DNA from: Bacteroidota bacterium
GTDB lineage: Bacteria > Bacteroidota > Bacteroidia > Chitinophagales > Chitinophagaceae
Length of the DNA stretch: 64,000 bases
NCBI GenBank assembly: GCA_018266575.1
Contig: JAFEAE010000017.1
Coordinates: forward strand, 1-64,000
Reading direction: 5' to 3'
In this document: piece after piece, positions 45,280 to 53,948 of the stretch
Layout of the letters: each line of letters begins with the position of its first letter
Position numbering within the stretch: position 1 is the stretch's first letter
Translations under genes and position numbers: made by a program
The notes under the pieces: generated by a model
Seen by the model: the letters and a program-made list of their open reading frames with translations, nothing else
What the model was told of the DNA's origin: nothing
Database searches by the model: none

Positions 45280-46956
45280 CTAAAGGTTCCCTTTTTTCAA
45301 CTCACTCACCGCATGGTCTGCCGCACGTGCAGTAAATGCCATATAAGTTAGCGAAGGGTTCTGGCATGCTGCCGATGTCATAAACGATCCGTCTGTTACA
45401 AATACATTCATTGCATCCCAAACCTGGTTAAATTTATTCAATACAGAAGTCTTAGGGTCTTTGCCCATTCTTGCAGTACCCATTTCGTGGATGCCACGGC
45501 CGAGATATGGTTCATGGTCCCCACCCTGCACGTTTTTCACGCCTGCCGCTTCCAGCATTTCTTTTGCATCGTTCAACATATCCTTGCGCATCTTCAATTC
45601 ATTTTCTTTCAACTCTGCATCGATTGCAAGTACATTCAATCCCCATTTATCTTTTTTCGTTTTGTCGAGCGTTACTTTATTTTCATGATAGGGCAATGTT
45701 TCTCCAAAACCTCCCATACCGAATGACCAGCTTCCCGGCTCTGTCAGCGCTTCTTTGAAATCCTTGCCAATACTGTATTCTGGAATATTGCGGTCCCAAC
45801 CCTCACGGCTACCGCCGCCCTGGTAACCGAACCCGCGCAGGTAATCACGTTTATCACCAAAGAAATTCCTGAACCTTGGAACGTAAACTCCATTGGCACG
45901 ACGGCCGTAATAATATTTATCTTCATAACCTTCAACGGTGCCGCTTGCCCACACACCTAAATGATGGTCCATTAAATTATGCCCGAGTTCACCACTGCTG
46001 CTTCCCAAACCATCAGGCCATATATCAGTCGCAGAATTCATCAATACCCATGCGCTGTTTAAGGTAGAAGCATTCAAAAAAATAATTTTCGCGAAGTATT
46101 GATAGGTCTGCATCGTTTCTGCATCCAGCACTTCAACACCAGTTGCTTTTTTCTTATCCTTATCATACAAAATTTTTGTAACGATAGACCATGGCCTTAC
46201 CGTTAAATTTTTTGTAGCCATTGCTGCCGGCAATGTTGCAGATTGTGTGCTGAAGTAACCACCAAACGGACAGCCATACCAGCATTTATCGCGGTACATA
46301 CATTGCCTGTCGTTGTGTTTAACAGTGGCATGCGCACATCGGCCAATGATCATTTTACGCGAACCTTTGAAATGTTCTTTAATGCGTGAAGCAACATCTT
46401 TCTCCACGCATGTCATATCCATCGGCGGAAGAAATTCGCTGTCCGGCAATTCAGGCAATCCTTCTTTCGATCCGCTCACGCCTGCAAATTTTTCAACATA
46501 GCTATACCACGGCTCAATGTCTTTATAACGAACAGGCCAATCAATTGCAATTCCATCTTTCGCATTTTCTTCAAAATACAAATCGCTCCAGCGATAGCTT
46601 TGGCGGCCCCATAATAATGAACGCCCGCCAACATGGTAACCACGAAACCAATCGAAACGTTTTACTTCTGTGTATGGAGAATCTTTATCACTTGCCCACC
46701 AGCTAAGGTTTCTTTCATTCAGCGGGTAATCCCTTTTTAGTACAGGATAATTTTTGATCATCTCCTGTGTGCGTTCGCCGCGATGAGGATAATCCCATGC
46801 TTCCTTCGATGCTTCTGTGTAATCTTTAATATGCTCAATGTTCATTCCACGTTCAAGCATAATTGTTTTCAATCCTTTTTCGGTAAGTTCTTTTGCGGCC
46901 CATCCTCCGCTGATCCCCGAACCAATTACAATCGCGTCATAAATGTTGTCAGCCAT
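45280..46956 (-). CDS. GMC oxidoreductase 4
   Basis: A 558-residue GMC flavoprotein most similar to GMC 3. FAD motif GSGISGG at 12-18; cysteine set RQCMYRDKCWYGCPFGG (C-x5-C-x3-C-P); catalytic HEMGTARMG; and QNPSLTYMA with Asn at the second catalytic position, as in GMC 1. No signal peptide. It is the first of the four dehydrogenase genes in transcription order and is preceded by repeat copy R8. The conserved core with diverged substrate-side loops suggests different glycoside preferences within one pathway. Confidence 0.9.
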   Translation of the reverse strand: MADNIYDAIVIGSGISGGWAAKELTEKGLKTIMLERGMNIEHIKDYTEASKEAWDYPHRGERTQEMIKNYPVLKRDYPLNERNLSWWASDKDSPYTEVKRFDWFRGYHVGGRSLLWGRQSYRWSDLYFEENAKDGIAIDWPVRYKDIEPWYSYVEKFAGVSGSKEGLPELPDSEFLPPMDMTCVEKDVASRIKEHFKGSRKMIIGRCAHATVKHNDRQCMYRDKCWYGCPFGGYFSTQSATLPAAMATKNLTVRPWSIVTKILYDKDKKKATGVEVLDAETMQTYQYFAKIIFLNASTLNSAWVLMNSATDIWPDGLGSSSGELGHNLMDHHLGVWASGTVEGYEDKYYYGRRANGVYVPRFRNFFGDKRDYLRGFGYQGGGSREGWDRNIPEYSIGKDFKEALTEPGSWSFGMGGFGETLPYHENKVTLDKTKKDKWGLNVLAIDAELKENELKMRKDMLNDAKEMLEAAGVKNVQGGDHEPYLGRGIHEMGTARMGKDPKTSVLNKFNQVWDAMNVFVTDGSFMTSAACQNPSLTYMAFTARAADHAVSELKKGNL

Positions 46957-47220
46957 AAAAATTTACGATTTTAGATTTTAGATGTACGATTTGTGAGAAC
47001 AGTCATCAGTCGTCAGCCTGCAGTTTTCAGTTCTTAAATTCGTAGTTTCCTATTTAGTTTTTAGCCTTTATTATTTTAGTTTTTATTTGATACCAGCATT
47101 AATTCTATCTTCACCATCGTTGCCTTCGGTTCTTCCAGTGGAAGAATCGCACTTTTGTATTGCAAAAATCTTATTTAACTTCGGTTATCCATTAATGTTA
47201 GTAAGCAGCAAACAGCGAGC
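46957..47220 (+). repeat. Dispersed intergenic repeat, copy R8 with palindromic insert
   Basis: The leader ATTTACGATTTTAGATTTTA with GATGTACGATTTGTGAG abuts the GMC 4 ATG. CAGTCGTCAGCCTGCAG, TTTTTAGCCTTTATTATTTTAG and the distal CGGTTATCCATTAATGTTAG follow. Between CACCATCGTTG and TCGCACTTTTG this copy alone carries extra sequence with the perfect palindrome TTCTTCC-AGT-GGAAGAA (47130-47146). Confidence 0.8.
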
Positions 47221-47247
47221 CCCTCATTCTCAATTTTCAATTCATAA

Positions 47248-48138
47248 TTACACATCACATATCTCCACGCATTTTTTCAACGCAGCAATCTTATCCGGAT
47301 TCTTTGGAATGAATTCCTGTGCTACATGCCCCTTGTAACCTGTCGTTACAATTGCTCTCATAATTGCCGGGTAATACAATTCCTGCGTATCGTCAATTTC
47401 ATTTCTTCCCGGGACCCCGCCGGTGTGATAATGCCCGATGTATTCATGATAATTCTGAATTGTCCGTATCACATCGCCTTCATCGATCTGCATGTGATAA
47501 ATATCATACAGCAGTTTAAAATTAGGGGAACCGATGCGTTTGCATAATTCAACGCCCCAAAGTGTTTTATCGCACATATAATCTTTGTGGTCGATTTTGC
47601 TGTTCAATAATTCCATCACGATGATGACGCCGTTCCTTTCTGCAACAGGCAAAATCTTTTTTAATCCTTCCACACAATTATCCAAACCGGTCCAATCATC
47701 CATACCATTTCTTGCACCGCTGAAACAGATCAGGTTCTTATATCCTGCTTTTGCAACCAGGGAAATGGAATCCGTATAATCTTTAATAAGGTGCGGGTGA
47801 TATTCTTTATTATTCCACCCTTTATACAGGCCGAGGTTATCCACAGTATAACACATCGAACAATAAATCCCATTCTTCTGCAATACAGGCCAGTCCTTCG
47901 GTGCAAGCAAATCGATCGAATCCATGCCGATGCCTTTTACAGCCTTGCACAATTGGTCGAGCGTCATGTCGTCGTATATCCATTGACAAACAGAGTGGTT
48001 GATATTTCCTTTCAAAGCGAATTGTTTTTTTTGTTCGGAAGCGCAGGCTCCTGCTGATAATATTCCTGAAGTGCTGAGTGCGGCCGTTCCTGCTACAATA
48101 TTTTTAATAGCGAGCCTTCGTGAAAATTGATTGGGCAT
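47248..48138 (-). CDS. Tat-exported TIM-barrel isomerase (hydroxypyruvate isomerase-like)
   Basis: A 296-residue xylose-isomerase-like TIM barrel. The N-terminus RRLAIKNIVAGTAALSTSG fits a Tat signal, and GACASEQ around the cleavage region could be a lipobox. Metal-site segments are visible: VMELLNS, LLYDIYHMQIDEGD, GHYHTGGVPGRNEI and VAQEFIP, the pattern of hydroxypyruvate isomerase and related keto-sugar isomerases. In this locus it probably isomerises or epimerises an oxidised sugar in the periplasm. It lies between the MFS gene (119 bp) and the GMC genes, all read leftward. Confidence 0.88.
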   Translation of the reverse strand: MPNQFSRRLAIKNIVAGTAALSTSGILSAGACASEQKKQFALKGNINHSVCQWIYDDMTLDQLCKAVKGIGMDSIDLLAPKDWPVLQKNGIYCSMCYTVDNLGLYKGWNNKEYHPHLIKDYTDSISLVAKAGYKNLICFSGARNGMDDWTGLDNCVEGLKKILPVAERNGVIIVMELLNSKIDHKDYMCDKTLWGVELCKRIGSPNFKLLYDIYHMQIDEGDVIRTIQNYHEYIGHYHTGGVPGRNEIDDTQELYYPAIMRAIVTTGYKGHVAQEFIPKNPDKIAALKKCVEICDV

Positions 48139-48257
48139 CAGAAGAAATTAAAAAAAGTAATTTACGAAATGTTGATGATTATCCGTCACTAAAAAATAGC
48201 AATGACATATAAAAATGATGAAAGGGCGATTCATAACTTTTATAAAACGCTTGCAGT

Positions 48258-49529
48258 CTATTTTGCCAACTGGTTTTTCTTTCTGCCACGCATATAAAAA
48301 TACAATCCGATAAATGCAACGATCAATATGATCGGAATTGTTAATGTAACATTTATAATTTCAGGGCCTGCCGCTTTTTTAGCATCGTTCAATGCATTCG
48401 CGAGTTCTGACCCGGCAGGTGCAGAATTATAGGCACCGATATCTGCACCTGCAGGCAATTTGGAAGCAACAAGTTTGTCATAATAACCGCCCATAAAGAT
48501 CATGTACAACGAAACAGCAAACATACCTGCCCCGCCCATAAGGTTCATACCAACCGCTCCTGTTCGTGGAAGATTTTCAGAAACAAACCCAAGCATGGTG
48601 GGCCAGAAATAACAAACACCAATACCAAATAATAATGCCCCGGCAAAAAGCCCGTTACCAGTTGAATGTCCGAGAAGATATAATCCCAGCGTTGCAAATA
48701 TTGCAGAGAATACCAATACTCCCGGCGGAGAAAGGCGATGTACAACGGGTCCTGCAAATGCACGTCCAACCACCATTATACCCGTCTCAACGGTTAATAA
48801 CAAAATAGCATTGTCCGAAACATTGCGCAATAACACATCAATCCATTGCCCGGTAAATAATTCAGTGATGGCTGTACCGAACATGCAGATGATCATGAAA
48901 AAAAACAATGGTGTCAATAAAGCCTGGTACATTTCTCCTGTTGAAACTCCAGCGGACACCCTTTCTGTAACGGGAAAATCTAATTTGGAAAACATGATGC
49001 CGTAGATCACTGTTGGTATCAGCATCGTTCCTACTTCAACCTGCCAGCTCACACCAAATTTATTCAAGACAAAAACGATTAGTGTTCCGATAACAATCCC
49101 ACCGGGAAACCAAAGATGAAAGTGGTTGAGCTTTGTTGTTTTGTTATCTGTGTATAGCGAAGCTACCAATGGATTACATGCAGCTTCTACTGTTCCGTTT
49201 GCAATACCAATCAGTAATGTGGACAAAAACAATGTCCAGTAACCATTGGCGAAAATGGTTAATATAATACCGATGAGGTGAAAAAGAAAAGCTAATTGCA
49301 ATAATTTTTTCATGCCGATAATATCCACGATCATTCCTCCAATAATTACTGCCAGGGGAAATCCCCAGAAAGCCGTTGCAGCAATTGTTCCCAATTGTGA
49401 TGCATCAAGATTGAATTTTGTACCCAGTGTGCCGAGAATTCCGGCACGGATCCCGAACGAAAGAGATGTAACCAGCAGCGAAAGGCAACTGGCAATAAAA
49501 AGTTTGTTACGTTGAATGTTCGCAGTCAT
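48258..49529 (-). CDS. MFS sugar transporter
   Basis: A 423-residue inner-membrane permease with twelve predicted helices. The first helix follows RNKLFIASCLSLLVTSLSFG and a conserved LNHFHLWFPGGIVIGTL segment recalls sugar:proton symporters of the FucP-like group. A long periplasmic loop between the last helices carries the SKLPAGADIGAYNSAPAGS insert. Encoded first in the leftward block, it would import the oxidised or released sugars. The 258-bp spacer to the Gfo/Idh/MocA gene contains both divergent promoters. Confidence 0.88.
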   Translation of the reverse strand: MTANIQRNKLFIASCLSLLVTSLSFGIRAGILGTLGTKFNLDASQLGTIAATAFWGFPLAVIIGGMIVDIIGMKKLLQLAFLFHLIGIILTIFANGYWTLFLSTLLIGIANGTVEAACNPLVASLYTDNKTTKLNHFHLWFPGGIVIGTLIVFVLNKFGVSWQVEVGTMLIPTVIYGIMFSKLDFPVTERVSAGVSTGEMYQALLTPLFFFMIICMFGTAITELFTGQWIDVLLRNVSDNAILLLTVETGIMVVGRAFAGPVVHRLSPPGVLVFSAIFATLGLYLLGHSTGNGLFAGALLFGIGVCYFWPTMLGFVSENLPRTGAVGMNLMGGAGMFAVSLYMIFMGGYYDKLVASKLPAGADIGAYNSAPAGSELANALNDAKKAAGPEIINVTLTIPIILIVAFIGLYFYMRGRKKNQLAK

Positions 49530-49787
49530 GGCAAGTAGTTTTGTTTGATTAACTCTTCGTTAGTTTGGATTTTTATTTGTTTAACTGAAACGATCTGATG
49601 TAATTTTATTCCGTCAACATTTAAAAATCCTGATTAATAAAAATAGATTTCGTAAATGTAATTTTTTATTTTTAAAAAATCAATCAGAAATTAATTGTAG
49701 AGTTGACGTTTTTAGAGCTGATCATATTTTATCAGATCATTGTTCAATTTTAATTACAATTTTTTCACTAACAGAAAATACATACTC
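49530..49787. promoter_or_regulatory. Divergent control region of the sugar oxidation locus
   Basis: A 258-bp AT-rich spacer separates the leftward MFS gene and the rightward Gfo/Idh/MocA gene. It contains an inverted motif TGATCATATTTTATCAGATCA-like region near 49718-49740 (arms TGATC and GATCA) that could be an operator. No exact TAnnTTTG box with a TTTG partner was found. No regulator gene lies beside it. Confidence 0.35.
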
Positions 49788-50954
49788 ATGCAAAGAAAAT
49801 TACGAATGGGAATGGTCGGCGGAGGCAAGGATGCTTTCATTGGCGCCATTCACCGTATTGCTGCCAACATGGACGGGCTTATTGAATTAGTTTGCGGTGC
49901 ACTCAGTATTCATGAAGAAACCGCGATTGCTTCCGGAAAAGTGCTTTTTCTTCCGGAAGACAGGACCTATCTCACTTTCGAAGAAATGCTCGAAAAAGAA
50001 AGCAAACTTCCTGCAGACAAACGCATGGATTTTGTAACGATCGTCACTCCCAACTTCGCACACTTTGCACCGGCCATGCTTGCATTGGAAAAAGGGTTTA
50101 ATGTAGTGATCGAAAAACCAATGACATTCACCCTCGATGAGGCAAAGCAATTAAAAAAGAAAGTAGAAGAAACGGGTTTGACGTTATGCCTCACGCACAC
50201 TTATTCTGGTTACCCTATGGTAAAGCAGGCGAAACAAATGGTGAAAGATGGCGCATTGGGAAAGATCCGCAAAGTTTGGGTTGAATATCCGCAGGGATGG
50301 CTGAGCAGGCTTTCCGAGCGTGAAGGAAATGCACAAGCTGCATGGAGAACAGACCCGAAAAAATCCGGCAAAAGCGGATGTATGGGAGATATCGGAACGC
50401 ATGCTGCGCATCTTGCAGAATATATCACCGGCCTGAAGATCACAAAACTTTGTGCCGATTTAAATACTATGGTTGAAGGAAGAATTTTGGATGATGATGG
50501 AAATGTATTGTTGAAATTTGATAACGGCGCTGCCGGCGTGTTGATGGCTTCACAAGTTGCAGCAGGAGAAGAAAACGCATTGAAGATCCGGGTATATGGA
50601 GAAAACGGCGGATTGGAATGGGCACAACATGAACCAAATACGTTGTTGGTAAAATGGCTCGACCAGCCTGCACAAATTTTGCGTGCCGGCGGGAATTATG
50701 GAAAGTTTTTATCCTCGTATGCAACGCATAATTGCCGCACCCCGGGCGGTCATCCCGAAGGTTACCTCGAAGCATTTGGAAATATCTATCGCAATTTTGC
50801 ATTGACACTCTCTGCAAAAATAGACGGCACCCCTCCATCAAAAGAAATGTTGGATTTCCCCGGCGCCGATGATGGTGTAAGAGGAATGGCGTTTATAGAC
50901 AATGTTGTAGCTTCTTCGCAGAGCGATAAAAAGTGGACTGATTTCGTGGTATGA
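49788..50954 (+). CDS. Gfo/Idh/MocA-family oxidoreductase (cytosolic)
   Basis: A 388-residue NAD(P)-dependent dehydrogenase of the Gfo/Idh/MocA family. The nucleotide-binding start RMGMVGGGKDAFIG is immediately N-terminal, the catalytic lysine lies in VVIEKPMTFTLDEA, and the metal/substrate His pair in GDIGTHAAHLAEYITG. No signal peptide; the ATG at 49788 is preferred to a TTG upstream. It probably reduces or oxidises keto-sugar intermediates. The stop codon is followed 5 bp later by the GC-rich inverted repeat of the GxxExxY element, beyond which lies the epimerase gene of the same operon. Confidence 0.9.
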   Translation: MQRKLRMGMVGGGKDAFIGAIHRIAANMDGLIELVCGALSIHEETAIASGKVLFLPEDRTYLTFEEMLEKESKLPADKRMDFVTIVTPNFAHFAPAMLALEKGFNVVIEKPMTFTLDEAKQLKKKVEETGLTLCLTHTYSGYPMVKQAKQMVKDGALGKIRKVWVEYPQGWLSRLSEREGNAQAAWRTDPKKSGKSGCMGDIGTHAAHLAEYITGLKITKLCADLNTMVEGRILDDDGNVLLKFDNGAAGVLMASQVAAGEENALKIRVYGENGGLEWAQHEPNTLLVKWLDQPAQILRAGGNYGKFLSSYATHNCRTPGGHPEGYLEAFGNIYRNFALTLSAKIDGTPPSKEMLDFPGADDGVRGMAFIDNVVASSQSDKKWTDFVV

Positions 50955-50958
50955 TTTT

Positions 50959-50984
50959 TCACGCGGCGGCGCAACGGCGCAGCG
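50959..50984. repeat. Left inverted repeat of the GxxExxY element
   Basis: TCACGCGGCGGCG followed by CAACGGCGCAGCG. It pairs with 51447-51472 and is also internally repetitive, with GGCGC/GGCGGCGC units. Confidence 0.75.
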
Positions 50985-51035
50985 TTTCTTTTGAGTAATA
51001 TAAATTTTCCTGTGAAAATAATTTTAACCTTCCTT

Positions 51036-51419
51036 ATGAATGAAAACGAGTTATGTACCATTATTCTGGATGTTGCTTTTGATATGCATAAAACACTTGG
51101 TCCGGGATTATTCGAATCAGTATACGAAGAGATCATGTTTTATGAATTGAATCATCAGTACAAAATAAATGTTCAGCGACAACAGGCAATACCGGTTATT
51201 TGGAAAAATTTGAAAATGGATATCGGTTTCAGATCAGATTTAATTATTGATAACAAAGTAATTGTTGAATTGAAATCTGCAGAAACGCTTTCGCCGATTC
51301 ATGCAAAACAATTACTTACTTATTTAAAACTAACAGGTTTGAAGTTGGGATTATTGATCAATTTTAATGAAGCTCTCTTGAAAGACGGAATTAAAAGAAT
51401 TGTAAATAATCTTCATTAA
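51036..51419 (+). CDS. GxxExxY protein
   Basis: A 127-residue protein of the GxxExxY family, named for the motif seen here in LGPGLFESVYEEIM. The downstream acidic strand/lysine region (IGFRSDLIIDNKVIVELKSAE) has the D-x(n)-ExK arrangement of PD-(D/E)XK nucleases, D in FRSDLII and E-L-K in VIVELKS, so a nuclease-like fold is plausible. It then continues ALLKDGIKRIVN. The family is frequent in Bacteroidota and of unknown function. Here it lies alone between inverted GC-rich repeats inside a sugar operon. The ATG at 51036 is chosen over an upstream start that lacks the family's conserved beginning. Confidence 0.85.
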   Translation: MNENELCTIILDVAFDMHKTLGPGLFESVYEEIMFYELNHQYKINVQRQQAIPVIWKNLKMDIGFRSDLIIDNKVIVELKSAETLSPIHAKQLLTYLKLTGLKLGLLINFNEALLKDGIKRIVNNLH

Positions 51420-51446
51420 TAAATATTTTTAAACAGTTAAACTAGG

Positions 51447-51472
51447 CGTAGCGCCGCTGCGCCGCCGCGAGA
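51447..51472. repeat. Right inverted repeat of the GxxExxY element
   Basis: CGTAGCGCCGCTG followed by CGCCGCCGCGAGA; the reverse complement matches the left arm at 22 of 26 positions. It ends 6 bp before the next gene's ATG. Confidence 0.75.
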
Positions 51473-51478
51473 AACTAT

Positions 51479-52534
51479 ATGCAAACAATAAAAGGGCCTG
51501 CCATTTTTTTAGCCCAGTTTTTGGGTGATGCTGCACCATTCAATTCTTTACCTTCCATTTGCAAATGGGCAAAAAGTTTGGGATTTGTGGGTGTACAAAT
51601 TCCAACCTGGGACAGCCGTTGCATCGACCTGCAAAAAGCTGCCGAAAGCAAAACATACGCAGATGAAATAAAAGGCATCGTAAATGATGCCGGATTGCAG
51701 ATCACCGAGCTCTCCACGCATTTGCAAGGGCAACTTGTTGCTGTGCATCCTGCTTATGATGCATTATTCGATGGCTTCGCTCCTGCTGCTGTGCATAGCA
51801 ACCCGAAAGCAAGAACAGAATGGGCTGTACAACAATTAAAGTATGCGGCTAAAGCTTCGAAAAATCTGGGATTGAATGCACATGCAACATTCAGTGGTGC
51901 ATTGTTGTGGCCAAATGTATATCCATGGCCGCAAAGGCCTGCAGGACTTGTGGACACTGGTTTTACAGAACTTGCCAATCGCTGGTTGCCCATACTTAAT
52001 CACTTTGATGAAAACGGTGTTGACCTTTGTTATGAAATACATCCCGGTGAAGATTTACACGATGGGGAAACTTACGAACTATTTTTAAAGCATACCAGTA
52101 ATCATCCGAGAGCTTGTTTATTGTACGATCCATCACATTTTGTTTTGCAATGCCTGGATTACAAAACATATATCGATTATTATCATGAACGCATAAAAAT
52201 GTTTCATGTAAAAGATGCCGAATTTAATCCAACGGGTAAGCAAGGGGTGTATGGTGGCTATCAAAGCTGGGTAAACCGTGCGGGACGTTTTCGTTCATTG
52301 GGTGACGGCCAAGTTGATTTCAAATCCATCTTCAGTAAACTTACTGCCTATGATTATAAAGGATGGGCCGTGCTGGAGTGGGAATGTTGCATCAAGCATC
52401 CGGAAGATGGAGCAAAAGAAGGTGCACTGTTTATAAAAAACCATATTATCCGCACAACAGAAAAAGCATTTGATGATTTTGCCGGAACAGGCAGCGATGA
52501 AAAATTTAATCGTTCTGTTTTAGGTTTATCGTAA
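51479..52534 (+). CDS. Sugar phosphate isomerase/epimerase-like TIM barrel
   Basis: A 351-residue cytosolic xylose-isomerase-like TIM barrel. Metal-ligand segments are visible in order: LCYEIHPGEDLHDG, CLLYDPSHFVLQCLDY, MFHVKDAEF and WAVLEWECCIKHPEDGA, fitting the sugar phosphate isomerase/epimerase family found in 3-keto-sugar pathways. The insert LLWPNVYPWPQRPAGL is large and aromatic, probably lining the substrate site. It follows the GxxExxY element and is the second enzyme of the rightward operon, with cytochrome c 151 bp downstream. Confidence 0.9.
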   Translation: MQTIKGPAIFLAQFLGDAAPFNSLPSICKWAKSLGFVGVQIPTWDSRCIDLQKAAESKTYADEIKGIVNDAGLQITELSTHLQGQLVAVHPAYDALFDGFAPAAVHSNPKARTEWAVQQLKYAAKASKNLGLNAHATFSGALLWPNVYPWPQRPAGLVDTGFTELANRWLPILNHFDENGVDLCYEIHPGEDLHDGETYELFLKHTSNHPRACLLYDPSHFVLQCLDYKTYIDYYHERIKMFHVKDAEFNPTGKQGVYGGYQSWVNRAGRFRSLGDGQVDFKSIFSKLTAYDYKGWAVLEWECCIKHPEDGAKEGALFIKNHIIRTTEKAFDDFAGTGSDEKFNRSVLGLS

Positions 52535-52685
52535 CTTGTCAGCGAAAAAAAGTTTGTTTGAAGTTTGCGGTTTTTTGTCCAGAGTTCTTAAATATGATTT
52601 TCATAATTAAACTCAACACTTCAAGATCACAAACAATAAACCATAAACTACAGATAATTTTATTTCTTTATACTGAAAAATAAAA

Positions 52686-53090
52686 ATGAACATGAAAAAA
52701 GTATTCTTCATTATTTCCTCTTCCTTATTAATTATTGCATGCGGGAATTCAGGCGATAGCAAAAGCGCCGACAGCAAAGATTCTGCAGCAGCAAAACCTG
52801 CTACTGTAAGTGCTGCATCTGAAAAAGGTCTTGAACTGATCGGTTCAAGTGATTGTACAACGTGCCATCGTTTGCAAAAAGACGGAGCCGGTGCAGCGAT
52901 CGGGCCGTCTTATAGTGAAGTAGCTGCAAAATATGCTCCCGCTGCTGACACTACTATCGACAGGCTGGCTCAAAAAATCATTAAAGGTGGTTCCGGCGTT
53001 TGGGGAGCTGTTCCAATGACCCCGCATCCTGCATTGGCGGAAGCTGACGTAAAAGAAATTGTGAAATATATTATGACATTGAAAAAATAA
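52686..53090 (+). CDS. Lipoprotein cytochrome c (c5/c552-like)
   Basis: A 134-residue class I cytochrome c. The lipobox IIAC (Cys19) is followed by a Ser/Ala/Asp/Lys linker, then the haem-binding CTTCH at 57-61 and the distal axial Met of VPMTPHPAL (Met111). The single haem domain is about 85 residues. Anchored in the periplasm, it is the natural electron acceptor for the four GMC dehydrogenases. It lies 24 bp before the DUF1080 gene. A second in-frame ATG two codons downstream is possible. Confidence 0.93.
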   Translation: MNMKKVFFIISSSLLIIACGNSGDSKSADSKDSAAAKPATVSAASEKGLELIGSSDCTTCHRLQKDGAGAAIGPSYSEVAAKYAPAADTTIDRLAQKIIKGGSGVWGAVPMTPHPALAEADVKEIVKYIMTLKK

Positions 53091-53114
53091 CTTTTCAAAA
53101 AACAAAGATTGAAA

Positions 53115-53831
53115 ATGAAATATTCATTGCTTGCATTGCCTGCTGTGTTATTGATCGCGGCAGTCCCGTTATCTAAATCAAAAACAACAGATACAAAAAA
53201 AGAAGATGGTTGGATTTCATTGTTTGATGGAAAGACAACAAAAGGCTGGCACACATTCAACAAAAAAACAGTTGGCAGTGCATGGAAAGTTGATGATGGA
53301 ACATTACATCTTACCGTTCCCGGAAACAAAGGTTACCAAACCGAAGGTGGAGGCGATATTGTTACCGATCAGGAATTCACCAATTTTGATTTGAAATTGG
53401 AATGGAAAATTTCACCCAAAGGAAACAGCGGAATTATTTTCGACGTAAAAGAAGATCCGAAATATGAAGATACCTGGCAAACCGGTCCTGAATGCCAGGT
53501 ACTGGATAATGACGGACATGATGATGGAAAAATAAAAAAACACCGCGCCGGCGATCTATATGACTTGATCTCTTCCTCATCTGAACCGGTAAAACCTGTC
53601 GGGCAATGGAACCAGGTGGAAATAAAACTGAACAAAGGAAAACTGGATTTCTATATGAATGGAGTGAACACAGTTTCTACAACAATGTGGGACGATAACT
53701 GGTGGAATTTGGTGAAAGGAAGTAAGTTTCACAAAATGCCGGACTTCACTAAATTCAAAACCGGGCACATTGCATTGCAGGACCATGGATGCGAAGTTTG
53801 GTACAGGAATATCCGGATAAAAAAATTATAA
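53115..53831 (+). CDS. DUF1080 (3-keto-disaccharide hydrolase family) protein
   Basis: A 238-residue exported protein of the DUF1080/PF06439 family, a concanavalin-like jelly roll. The signal peptide is about 1-20. It has the typical GWISLFDGKTTKGWHTF opening, WKVDDGTLHL, LKLEWKISPKGNSGIIFDV, WQTGPECQVLDNDGH, and the C-terminal TGHIALQDHGCEVWYRNIRI. Members of this family cleave 3-keto-glycosides, which fits its position after GMC, cytochrome and epimerase genes. The start is the ATG at 53115; a TTG two codons upstream is in frame. A terminator follows 62 bp downstream. Confidence 0.92.
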   Translation: MKYSLLALPAVLLIAAVPLSKSKTTDTKKEDGWISLFDGKTTKGWHTFNKKTVGSAWKVDDGTLHLTVPGNKGYQTEGGGDIVTDQEFTNFDLKLEWKISPKGNSGIIFDVKEDPKYEDTWQTGPECQVLDNDGHDDGKIKKHRAGDLYDLISSSSEPVKPVGQWNQVEIKLNKGKLDFYMNGVNTVSTTMWDDNWWNLVKGSKFHKMPDFTKFKTGHIALQDHGCEVWYRNIRIKKL

Positions 53832-53892
53832 CGTCAATGTGATAATGTGATGATTTGAAAATGTGAAAATGCTTCAGATCTTAATTCATAAT

Positions 53893-53938
53893 AAAATCCG
53901 CGTACTACCTAAAAAATAGAACGCGGATTTTTTTTGAT
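53893..53938 (+). terminator. Terminator of the rightward sugar operon
   Basis: Perfect 11-bp stem AAAATCCGCGT (53893-53903) and ACGCGGATTTT (53921-53931), followed by TTTTT. It lies downstream of the DUF1080 gene. Confidence 0.9.
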
Positions 53939-53948
53939 GCTGATGATG

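Larger units (their letters stand above)
50959..51472 (+). mobile_element. GxxExxY element bounded by GC-rich inverted repeats
   Basis: A 514-bp unit with imperfect 26-bp inverted repeats, 22 of 26 positions matching: left arm 50959-50984 beginning TCACGCGGCGGCG, right arm 51447-51472 ending CGCCGCCGCGAGA. It encloses one gene (51036-51419). The arms are far richer in GC than the surroundings. The unit fills the gap between two operon genes nearly exactly: it begins 5 bp after one stop codon and ends 6 bp before the next ATG. No target duplication is apparent. Whether it moves on its own is unknown. Confidence 0.55.

Noticed and set aside
49718..49740. TGATC/GATCA inverted motif considered as a firm regulator site
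   Set aside because: The arms are only 5 bp and the region is AT-rich; it is mentioned as a possible operator but not claimed as a site of a known regulator.
50959..51472. GxxExxY element considered as an insertion sequence or retron
   Set aside because: There is no transposase, reverse transcriptase or target duplication; only a nuclease-like small protein between inverted repeats, so no standard class is assigned.
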